This document shows, in pieces, positions 40,654-46,625 of a DNA stretch of 46,625 bases. A program made the position numbers and the translations under genes. Source of the stretch: a bacterium (GTDB lineage: Bacteria; 4484-113; JAGGVC01); the NCBI GenBank assembly GCA_039961635.1, contig JABRWB010000084.1, positions 1-46,625 on the forward strand, given 5' to 3'. The notes beneath the pieces were generated by a model. The model saw only the letters and a program-made list of their open reading frames with translations, was not told where the DNA came from and searched no databases. Numbering within the stretch: the first letter of the stretch is position 1; every line of letters starts with the position of its first letter.

Positions 40654-41988
40654 CTACCCCGCCCCGGCGCCTTCCTTCCCCAGCGCGCCCAGCACCGCGG
40701 CCTCCAGCGCAGCCGTGCCCTTCTCCGCAAGCGAATAGCGCACGCGCACCGTCGGATGCTTGATATTGATCACGCGCGACAAATCTATCGGCGTGCCGAT
40801 AAGCACCGCGTCGCACGGCGCCGCGTTTATCGTCGCCTCCAGCTCCTCGAGCTGCGTCTTGCTGTACCCAAGCGCGGGCACGACGTCGGAAAGCTGCGGC
40901 CATTTGATGTACGCGTCGCGCATCGTTCCGACCGCGTACATCTTCGGGCGCACTATTTCCGCCGCTCCGAAATGCCGCGCCGCGACGTGCCCCGCGCCGA
41001 TGCTCATATTCCCGTGAGTCAGCGTCGGCCCGTCCTCGACGACGAGCACCCGCTTGCCCGCGACCGCGGCGGGGTCGTCCACCGTGACCGGACTCTCGGC
41101 CTCGATGATTTTCGCCCTCGAATTGCGCGCCGCGATATTTGCTTTGACCGTTTCCACTTGCTCACGCGTCGCGGAATCCACTTTGTTGATCACAACCAAA
41201 TCCGCGATGCGCATGTTCACCTCGCCAGGATAGTGCGACACCTCGTTGCCTGCGCGCAGCGGATCGGTTACGCAGATGGTCAAATCGCTCTTGAAAAACG
41301 AGAAGTCGTTGTTCCCGCCGTCCCACAGTACGACCTCGGCTTCCTTTTCCACCTCGCGGATGATGTCGCCGTAGTCCACGCCCGCCCATACCGTGTTGCC
41401 CGCGGCGATGTGCGGCTCGTACTCCTCCATCTCTTCTATCGTGCACTTGTGCTTCGCCAGATCCTCGACCGACCCGAACCGCTGAACGCGCTGCGCTTCG
41501 AGGTCTCCGTACGGCATGGGATGCCGGATGACCGCGATTTTCTTCCCCGCGTTCTTCAGGATTTCAGCGACGCGCCGCGTGGTCTGGGATTTGCCGCAGC
41601 CGGTGCGCACCGCGACGACGCTTATTACCGGAATGTTAGCTTTAAGTTGCGTCTGCGCCTGCGACAGCACAGCGAAGTTCGCACCCGCAGCCAGCACCCG
41701 GCTGCCGATCCCCATCATTTCAACGTAAGAGACATCGCTGTAGCTGAAAATGCAAAGCGTGACGCCGTGTTCGGCAATCAGCTTTTCCAGATTCTCGAAA
41801 TCGGTAATCTGAATCCCGTCGGGATAGAGCTTCCCCGCAAGCGACGCGGGATAGCGCCGGTCGTTTATGAACGGGATTTGGCTCGCGGTGAACGCGACAA
41901 CGTTGTAGCGCTCGTTGTTCCGGAAATAAACGTTGAAATTGTGAAAGTCCCTTCCCGCCGCACCAATGATTATTACGTTTTCCTTCAT
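40654..41988 (-). CDS. Cyclic 2,3-diphosphoglycerate synthetase-like P-loop protein
   Basis: A 444-residue protein of the cPGS family (ATP-dependent cyclisation of 2,3-diphosphoglycerate in methanogens). Residues 1-115 are a Rossmann-like domain (VIIIGAAGRDFHNF), then a P-loop AVRTGCGKSQTTRR near 126-139, LWDGGNNDFSFF, VVINKVDSA and ATRE blocks, and a C-terminal part with VLVVEDGPTLTHGNMSIGAG. This order matches bacterial homologues annotated as cPGS or GTPase, whose reaction has not been shown. Start ATG 41986-41988 has CAGGAG 6 nt before it. A strong promoter lies 150 nt upstream, divergent to gdhA. Confidence 0.75.
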   Translation of the reverse strand: MKENVIIIGAAGRDFHNFNVYFRNNERYNVVAFTASQIPFINDRRYPASLAGKLYPDGIQITDFENLEKLIAEHGVTLCIFSYSDVSYVEMMGIGSRVLAAGANFAVLSQAQTQLKANIPVISVVAVRTGCGKSQTTRRVAEILKNAGKKIAVIRHPMPYGDLEAQRVQRFGSVEDLAKHKCTIEEMEEYEPHIAAGNTVWAGVDYGDIIREVEKEAEVVLWDGGNNDFSFFKSDLTICVTDPLRAGNEVSHYPGEVNMRIADLVVINKVDSATREQVETVKANIAARNSRAKIIEAESPVTVDDPAAVAGKRVLVVEDGPTLTHGNMSIGAGHVAARHFGAAEIVRPKMYAVGTMRDAYIKWPQLSDVVPALGYSKTQLEELEATINAAPCDAVLIGTPIDLSRVINIKHPTVRVRYSLAEKGTAALEAAVLGALGKEGAGAG

Positions 41989-42143
41989 TGCAAACTCCTG
42001 GCAGATGGTTTTTCGATCCCCTTTCAGCCGCAAAGCGCGCGTTCGCCCGTAATCAAAGCTAAATCTCAACGCTATTTGGCGGATCGGGGATATCCACCCG
42101 CCTTCGTTCGGCTCCTGCCAGGGGAAAGCGGCACCCGTCCTGG

Positions 42144-42172
42144 ATTGTATCTTTGGAACCGGCGCTGGTCAA
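42144..42172 (-). promoter_or_regulatory. Sigma70 promoter of the cPGS-like gene
   Basis: Minus-strand TTGACC (42167-42172), 17-nt spacer, TACAAT (42144-42149). Two of twelve positions differ from consensus. The leader is about 150 nt, long for this window. Confidence 0.7.
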
Positions 42173-42192
42173 CTTGCGAAAGTAAGAACGTA

Positions 42193-42229
42193 TATAATCT
42201 TGGCCGGATTGGAACGCCGCATATGCGGC
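42193..42229 (+). promoter_or_regulatory. gdhA -10 box and downstream palindrome
   Basis: TATAAT at 42193-42198 is followed near +12 by the perfect 14-bp palindrome GCCGCATATGCGGC (42216-42229). It could be an operator in the early transcribed region or a hairpin with an ATAT loop. The leader is about 83 nt and the ribosome-binding site GGAG lies at 42277-42280. The promoter faces away from the cPGS-like gene. Confidence 0.5.
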
Positions 42230-42287
42230 TAATGTCGGGGATATGCTCCGGCGGTGCCAATTCGACAGTTTCGCTTGGAGATTGTGA

Positions 42288-43631
42288 ATGCCCAAAACCG
42301 TTGAAGAATTTATGCAGCCCATCGAGGCGAAACATCCGGGCGAGCCGGAGTTTCACCAGGCCGTGCGCGAGGTCGCGGGTTCGATCCTGCCTATACTTGA
42401 CCGCCACCCGAAGTTCGTCGAAGAGCGGATATTCGAAACTATGACAGAGCCGGAGCGGATCATCATTTTCAGGGTGCCCTGGGTCGACGACGAAGGAAAA
42501 GTGCAGATCAACCTCGGCTACCGCGTCCAGATGAACAGCTCGATCGGCCCGTATAAGGGCGGACTGCGGTTTGACAAAAGCGTCAACCTGTCGATCCTCA
42601 AGTTCCTGGCGTTCGAGCAGGTGCTCAAGAACTCGCTCACGACGATGCCCATCGGCGGCGGCAAAGGCGGCGCGGACTTCGACCCGATCGGCAAAAGCGA
42701 TCGAGAGGTTATGCGCTTTTGCCAATCATTTATGACCGAGCTTGTCCGCTACATCGGCCCGGACATTGACGTCCCCGCGGGCGATCTCGGCGTCGGCACG
42801 CGGGAAATCGGCTACCTCTTCGGTCAGTACAAGCGCGTCGGACGCGCGTTTCACGGCGTCCTGACCGGCAAAGGGCCGGAATGGGGCGGCAGCCTTATCC
42901 GGCCCGAAGCGACGGGCTACGGCGTCGTATATTTCGCCGGCGAAATGCTGCGCTTGAAAGGCGACGGAATCGACGGCAAAACGTGTCTTGTGTCCGGTGC
43001 GGGAAACGTGGCCCAGCACACCGTAGAGAAGATCATCCAGCTCAACGGCAAGGTTATCGCGATGAGCGACATCCGCGGCTCCATTCACGACAGGGACGGA
43101 ATCGACCAAGAAAAGCTCGAATGGATCAAGAAGCTGGTTTTCGAGCGCCGAGGCTTCCTGTCGGAGTATGCGGAAAAATTCAAGTGCGATTATTACCCCG
43201 GCAAAAACGTCTGGCATATTCCCGGCGCGCAGCTGGCATTTCCCTGCGCGACGCAGAACGAACTCGGCCTGGACGACGCGAAAGCGCTCGTCTCCAACGG
43301 CGTTTTTCTCGTCTGCGAAGGTGCGAACATGCCCACGACGCTTGAAGCGACCCGGTATCTGCAGTCAAACGGAGTCCTTTTCGCACCAGGCAAGGCGGCC
43401 AACGCCGGCGGCGTCGCGGTGAGCTGCCTTGAAATGGCGCAAAACGCAGAGCACATGATGTGGCCGCGCCAGGAAGTCGAAACCAGGCTGTTCGAAATAA
43501 TGACCAACATTCACCGGAACGTCGTCCGCACGGCGGAGGAATACGGCAGGCCCGGCAATTACGTGGACGGGGCCAACATTGCAGGCTTCCTGAAGGTCGC
43601 AAGCGCCATGTTGTCACAAGGCGTGGTTTAG
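42288..43631 (+). CDS. gdhA: NADP-type glutamate dehydrogenase
   Basis: A 447-residue hexameric enzyme that makes glutamate from 2-oxoglutarate and ammonia. The N-terminal substrate domain contains YRVQMNSSIGPYKGGLRF and the catalytic PIGGGKGGADFDP with K126, then DIDVPAGDLGVG. The Rossmann domain begins with VSGAGNVAQHTVEK. Length and the GxGGK motif fit the small bacterial NADP enzyme (GdhA) and not the 500-residue NAD type. ATG 42288 has GGAG 7 nt upstream. It is divergent from the cPGS-like gene and carries a palindrome near its transcription start. Confidence 0.95.
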   Translation: MPKTVEEFMQPIEAKHPGEPEFHQAVREVAGSILPILDRHPKFVEERIFETMTEPERIIIFRVPWVDDEGKVQINLGYRVQMNSSIGPYKGGLRFDKSVNLSILKFLAFEQVLKNSLTTMPIGGGKGGADFDPIGKSDREVMRFCQSFMTELVRYIGPDIDVPAGDLGVGTREIGYLFGQYKRVGRAFHGVLTGKGPEWGGSLIRPEATGYGVVYFAGEMLRLKGDGIDGKTCLVSGAGNVAQHTVEKIIQLNGKVIAMSDIRGSIHDRDGIDQEKLEWIKKLVFERRGFLSEYAEKFKCDYYPGKNVWHIPGAQLAFPCATQNELGLDDAKALVSNGVFLVCEGANMPTTLEATRYLQSNGVLFAPGKAANAGGVAVSCLEMAQNAEHMMWPRQEVETRLFEIMTNIHRNVVRTAEEYGRPGNYVDGANIAGFLKVASAMLSQGVV

Positions 43632-43713
43632 CCCCAATTGGTTGCGCCCGCTTGCGGCGCGGCTTATCTTGAACCTGCCGTCCGGCTGGCGGCAGGTGAC
43701 AGGAGTGATTGGA

Positions 43714-44091
43714 ATGTCGAAATTAATCGGTTATCTGGATGGGGCGGATTCCTACTGGCTTACCGCCCTCGCGGTGGCGGGCTGCTACGCGCTGCCGCTG
43801 TCCAACGGCTGGGACGGGCACGGACTCAACATCCAGCTCCTTCACGGTGAGCGCAAGCCCGACCTTGTTATCGGATATCTGCACAAGTTGATTCCCACCC
43901 CCGACGCGGATATGACGATAAACGACCTTCTTTACAGAACGAAAGTATTCAACATCCCGGTCTTCATCGTCTGCCCGAAGGAGCTTCACGAGAAGGCGCG
44001 CGAAATCGCCCCCGACCTGCCGCCGAATGCGGAGCTAGTAGACCCGTTCGACGTCGTGGAGAAGGCCCGCGCGCTCCTCTGCAATGAGTAA
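43714..44091 (+). CDS. Small conserved-looking protein of unknown function
   Basis: A 125-residue soluble alpha/beta protein (ERKPDLVIGYLHKLIPTPDADMTINDLL, VFNIPVFIVCPKELHEKAREI). Two Cys are present. No signal or membrane helix. It does not match a family that I know. ATG 43714 has AGGAG 8 nt ahead. A 7-bp hairpin CCTGCCG/CGGCAGG lies upstream in its leader. The methyltransferase gene follows 39 nt later and may be in the same operon. Confidence 0.55.
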   Translation: MSKLIGYLDGADSYWLTALAVAGCYALPLSNGWDGHGLNIQLLHGERKPDLVIGYLHKLIPTPDADMTINDLLYRTKVFNIPVFIVCPKELHEKAREIAPDLPPNAELVDPFDVVEKARALLCNE

Positions 44092-44130
44092 TTCCCCGCG
44101 CCTCGAGCACGCGAAAACGGGCGGTGCCGG

Positions 44131-44880
44131 ATGACCGAGTGGTGGAAAGCGCTGTACGAACGGCCCGTATACCTCGAGGTCTATCAGGCCGAGGACATCG
44201 AAATCGCCGCGGGCGAAATCGAATCGCTCGTTTCCGCGTTCAAAATTTCCCCGCCGCTTTCGATTCTCGACTGCCCCTGCGGATACGGCCGCCACGCTCT
44301 CGAACTCGCAGCCCGCGGCTTCGCCGTTTCAGGCGCGGATCTATCGCCGCTGCAAATCGAAGAAGCGAACCGCCTTGCTTCGGAGCGCGGCCTTTCCGCG
44401 GACTTCCGCGTCGCGGACGCGCGCGCCCTGCCCTGGCCCGACGGTACTTTCGACCTTTCGCTGAACATGTTCCTCTCGCTCGGATACTTCGACATCGAAT
44501 CCGAGAACCAACGCCAGCTCGACGAACTCGTGCGCGTCACGAAGCAGGGCGGAAGGATCGTCATCGACCAGTGGAACCGCGAGCACGAGATCCGCTCGTT
44601 CGGAAACGAGCAACAGGAAGTGACGGATGCCGGCGTCAGAATCAGGAAAGAGTGGCGGTTCGACCCGATCCCCGGCCGGATTTACTGGAAGAACACCGCG
44701 CACTTCCCGGACGGCCGCATCGAGGAATGGGAGCATTCCGTCCGCGCGTACTCCGTGCGCGAACTGTGCGATATGGTTGCGGCGTCGGGTGCATCTGTTG
44801 CAGCGCTCTGGGGCGACCTGGACGGCAGCCCGTGGGAACTGGACAGCCCGCGAACGGTTATCGTGGCGGAGAAGGATTAG
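44131..44880 (+). CDS. Class I SAM-dependent methyltransferase
   Basis: A 249-residue Rossmann methyltransferase. Motif I ILDCPCGYGRHALELA near residue 45, then the acidic loop GADLSPLQ, DARALPWPDGTFDLSLNMF (motif II/post II) and VRVTKQGGRIVIDQWNRE (motif III). The C-terminal part (EWRFDPIPGRIYWKNTAHFPDG) resembles methyltransferase-25 proteins that act on small molecules. Substrate is unknown. ATG 44131 follows a weak GGGCGGTG. It ends 16 nt before the convergent gene at 44897. Confidence 0.85.
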   Translation: MTEWWKALYERPVYLEVYQAEDIEIAAGEIESLVSAFKISPPLSILDCPCGYGRHALELAARGFAVSGADLSPLQIEEANRLASERGLSADFRVADARALPWPDGTFDLSLNMFLSLGYFDIESENQRQLDELVRVTKQGGRIVIDQWNREHEIRSFGNEQQEVTDAGVRIRKEWRFDPIPGRIYWKNTAHFPDGRIEEWEHSVRAYSVRELCDMVAASGASVAALWGDLDGSPWELDSPRTVIVAEKD

Positions 44881-44896
44881 ATTAACACTCGAATAA

Positions 44897-45889
44897 TTAC
44901 CCCCCTCCCCATTCCATCGCAGCCACCTTCTCCAGCACATCCATCGCCGCCGACTCAGCGTCCCGCGCCACTGCCAGCGCGTCGCATGCTTCGCCAATAG
45001 CATTTTCGTCCGTCACCGGCGTCCCCCAGCTTCCGGGGAACGGGAACAGCTTCGCGACCTTCGCCATCGCTTCCGCGGCCTTCGCATACTCGCCCGCGGC
45101 GCCGTTCAGCTCCCCGCCGACGCCCGGATTCCGCTCCGCCGCCCTTGCCAGAAACGCCGCCGCGAACCGCCTGCCCTCCGCATAGCACGCCGCGTTGTAC
45201 GCGTTCCCTCCGCCGTCCGCCCGCTTCGCATTGAGCGATTCCATCCACAGATCGTACGCATCCCTTCCGAACGCGTATTTCCCCCTCGGCCTTCTCCACA
45301 GCTCCAGCGCGCGGAACACGGCATGCTTGTCTCCGTCGGATTGCTTCAGCTTAACCTCGTCGGGGAACGCCAGCACGTATGCCCCCCCCGGCGCGTCCAG
45401 TTCGTCGAATTTGATCGGCGGCTGCTCCTGCCCCATGCAGCTTTTGAAGCTCTCGACAATATAGCTTTCGCCCTCGATTCCAGTCACGATGCAGAATTCG
45501 GGGATGTACGCGCCCCACAGCACGCACGGCCTGCCCGCCTCCACCTCCGCCCGCGCCAGCTCGAACGCCGTCCTGCAATGACCGCGCGTCATGTCGCTTA
45601 TGAAATCCCCCGTGTGGCACTGCCCGCTGTGATACGCCAGCGTGCTTCGCCCCAGGAACCTCGCGCCCCAGCCCAGCGATTCCCAGTCCAGGATCGTCGG
45701 CCCGGAAGGGCAAAGCGTTTCGTGCGCGCACAGGTGGAACGCGTACCCGCTGTACCCCGCGACGTCCGCCGGATCGCAGGAGGCGCCCAGCGCGCGCAGG
45801 CAGCCGGTCGTCGCCGCCACCCACGAAATCCACCCGGCGGCGTACTCCACCTTCATCGGGACCTTGATTCCTTCAGGCCTGGCTTCCAT
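44897..45889 (-). CDS. Cys-rich protein, possible papain-like/BtrH-like fold
   Basis: A 330-residue protein. The N-terminal 200 residues start with GWISWVAATTGCLRALG and go on with YAFHLCAHETLCPSG and later GRPCVLWGAYIPEFCIVTGIEGESYIVE. This Cys...His order looks like papain-fold or BtrH N-terminal-type proteins, though a Cys nucleophile can not be fixed with confidence. Eight or so Cys fall in the first 160 residues. The C-terminal 130 residues are helical and Ala/Glu-rich, with helices that resemble a HEPN-like bundle (YNAACYAEGRRFAAAFLARAAE). ATG 45887-45889 has GGAGG 7 nt before. No signal peptide. Confidence 0.5.
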   Translation of the reverse strand: MEARPEGIKVPMKVEYAAGWISWVAATTGCLRALGASCDPADVAGYSGYAFHLCAHETLCPSGPTILDWESLGWGARFLGRSTLAYHSGQCHTGDFISDMTRGHCRTAFELARAEVEAGRPCVLWGAYIPEFCIVTGIEGESYIVESFKSCMGQEQPPIKFDELDAPGGAYVLAFPDEVKLKQSDGDKHAVFRALELWRRPRGKYAFGRDAYDLWMESLNAKRADGGGNAYNAACYAEGRRFAAAFLARAAERNPGVGGELNGAAGEYAKAAEAMAKVAKLFPFPGSWGTPVTDENAIGEACDALAVARDAESAAMDVLEKVAAMEWGGG

Positions 45890-45921
45890 CTCGTTCCTCC
45901 GGAAAAGTACGACCGTCCGGG

Positions 45922-45927
45922 ATTATA
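45922..45927 (-). promoter_or_regulatory. -10 box upstream of the Cys-rich protein gene
   Basis: Minus-strand TATAAT, 33 nt before the ATG, in an AT-rich patch (CATATATGTATAAT). No -35 element was recognised. Confidence 0.45.
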
Positions 45928-45943
45928 CATATATGGTTGTAGG

Positions 45944-46198
45944 GGCGCACTGCGTGCGCCAGTTATATGGAGTGCGCCAATTTATTGGCGCTTTGGAAGG
46001 AGGCCCGGCGGCCCCCCGGGATACCTTATCTCCCCAGCGATGAATCGCCGGAATTAAGGCGGAATTGAAATTCCGCACTCCCATATTTGGACTGGCCCGC
46101 GCAGCGGGCCTTTGTATCGGCCGCGGAATCACGCGGACTCCGTAGGCCGGGCGCTCCGCCCGGATACATCCTTCCATATAGCGACGGTCTCCAGACCG
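45944..46198. repeat. Cluster of eight short palindromes in an intergenic region
   Basis: The 317-nt gap between the genes at 45889 and 46207 holds, in order: GGCGCAC/GTGCGCC (45944-45960), GCGCCAAT/ATTGGCGC (45974-45991), CCCGG/CCGGG (46004-46020), GCGAT/ATCGC (46037-46048), GCGGAATT/AATTCCGC (46059-46076), GGCCCGC/GCGGGCC (46094-46110), CCGGGCG/CGCCCGG (46147-46163) and CGGTCT/AGACCG (46185-46198). Most have loops of two or three nt. None is followed by a U-tract. They look like decayed REP/BIME elements; no ORF is seen. Confidence 0.65.
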
Positions 46199-46206
46199 GC
46201 GCGAAT

Positions 46207-46602
46207 TCAAATCCCGATGCTTTCCACGCGCCACGCGCCCCGGCGAAAAACAAGCCTGGCCCACGTTCCCGCAAAGTACTCGGACAGCGTCCATTCCGCG
46301 ATTGAAACAACAGCCGTTCCTTCCTTCAGGTTCACGCCCGGCGCGTAAAGGCTGTAAATCTTGTCCTTCAGGCCAATTATGTCCGAGATTTCACCCGCCA
46401 TGAAATAGCGGCCGCGCCTGGCGATTTCCTCGATAACAACTGGAGCACCAGCCGGGAAGAGCGGTTCGATTTTGTATTCGAATGAATTGCGCTTCAAAAA
46501 GTCCTCCATCGCGGGAGCGAACTTTTCGGGATAGATCCTGATCCTTTTCTCCAGCAAATAATGCGTGAAAAACGGCGCGGTGAAATACCGGTTCTTTTTC
46601 AT
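46207..46602 (-). CDS. Small protein of unknown function
   Basis: A 131-residue soluble protein: a helical N-terminal part (THYLLEKRIRIYPEKFAPAMEDFLKRNS) and a beta-rich C-terminal part (AVVSIAEWTLSEYFAGTWARLVFRRGAWRVESIGI). No signal sequence, membrane helix or known motif. The ATG follows a G-rich stretch that can act as a ribosome-binding site. It starts 24 nt from the right edge, so its promoter is mostly outside the window. Confidence 0.5.
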   Translation of the reverse strand: MKKNRYFTAPFFTHYLLEKRIRIYPEKFAPAMEDFLKRNSFEYKIEPLFPAGAPVVIEEIARRGRYFMAGEISDIIGLKDKIYSLYAPGVNLKEGTAVVSIAEWTLSEYFAGTWARLVFRRGAWRVESIGI

Positions 46603-46625
46603 CCCGCCCCCCGTCTCCCCCGCAA

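Noticed and set aside
40633-42444. Long plus-strand frame of about 600 codons over the cPGS-like gene
   Set aside because: It is antisense to a gene with a clear family match, ribosome-binding site and promoter; the frame is open because of high G+C codon positions, and its composition is Arg/His/Asp-rich.
43632-43713. Terminator for gdhA from GCGCC/GGCGC and CCTGCCG/CGGCAGG hairpins
   Set aside because: Neither is followed by a T run, and one lies in the leader of the next gene.
44124-44885. Second plus-strand frame over the methyltransferase
   Set aside because: Out-of-frame Arg-rich shadow; the 44131 frame has methyltransferase motifs I to III.

Overview
This window looks like chromosomal DNA from an uncultivated Gram-negative-type (diderm) bacterium. 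WaaA (Kdo transferase), a likely outer-membrane beta-barrel, several lipoproteins and three prepilin-like proteins point to a diderm envelope. Class I archaeal-type aldolase, an archaeal-like malate dehydrogenase and a bacterial homologue of cyclic 2,3-diphosphoglycerate synthetase sit beside ordinary housekeeping genes (coaD, folP, ftsH, gdhA, pspA). The sequence alone does not let me name the phylum. Dockerin-like calcium repeats, PKD-like folds and many exported proteins of unknown role are typical of candidate-phylum MAGs.

Layout. 1-3432: a truncated class III cyclase/ATPase diverges from a GT2 glycosyltransferase and class I aldolase. 3475-6633: three tandem prepilin-type genes, the first transcribed of them behind a perfect-consensus sigma70 promoter and a structured leader. 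6855-11151: malate dehydrogenase, an M30-like lipoprotein metalloprotease, a coiled-coil protein and coaD. 11291-20428: a seven-TM orphan, a PseG-like GT-B protein, tryptophanase, an exported protein, WaaA, folP and a five-heme cytochrome. 20662-29910: ftsH, tRNA-Ser(CGA), pspA, a PAS-only protein, a three-gene exported-protein operon and a BatA-like VWA protein. 30206-36632: a dockerin/PKD protein, a REP-associated transposase (RAYT) between REP palindromes, and a tricorn-like protease. 36742-46602: beta-barrel, DUF2007-like, GH114-like and NYN-nuclease genes, cPGS-like GTPase divergent from gdhA, a methyltransferase, a cysteine-rich protein and a dense palindrome cluster.

The most interesting signal is a gene-start architecture. 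In at least six genes (PseG-like, 15771 exported protein, WaaA, folP, VWA, RAYT) a -10 hexamer is followed by 6 or 7 nt and then directly by GTG, so the predicted transcription start coincides with the start codon. Most other genes have a Shine-Dalgarno sequence, usually with ATG. This suggests a large leaderless, GTG-initiated gene class. Extended -10 promoters (TGnTATAAT) also recur. Second in interest are the RAYT/REP locus with its 50-bp tandem REP units, and a separate run of eight short palindromes near the right end, one of which resembles the RAYT-associated REP with compensatory changes.
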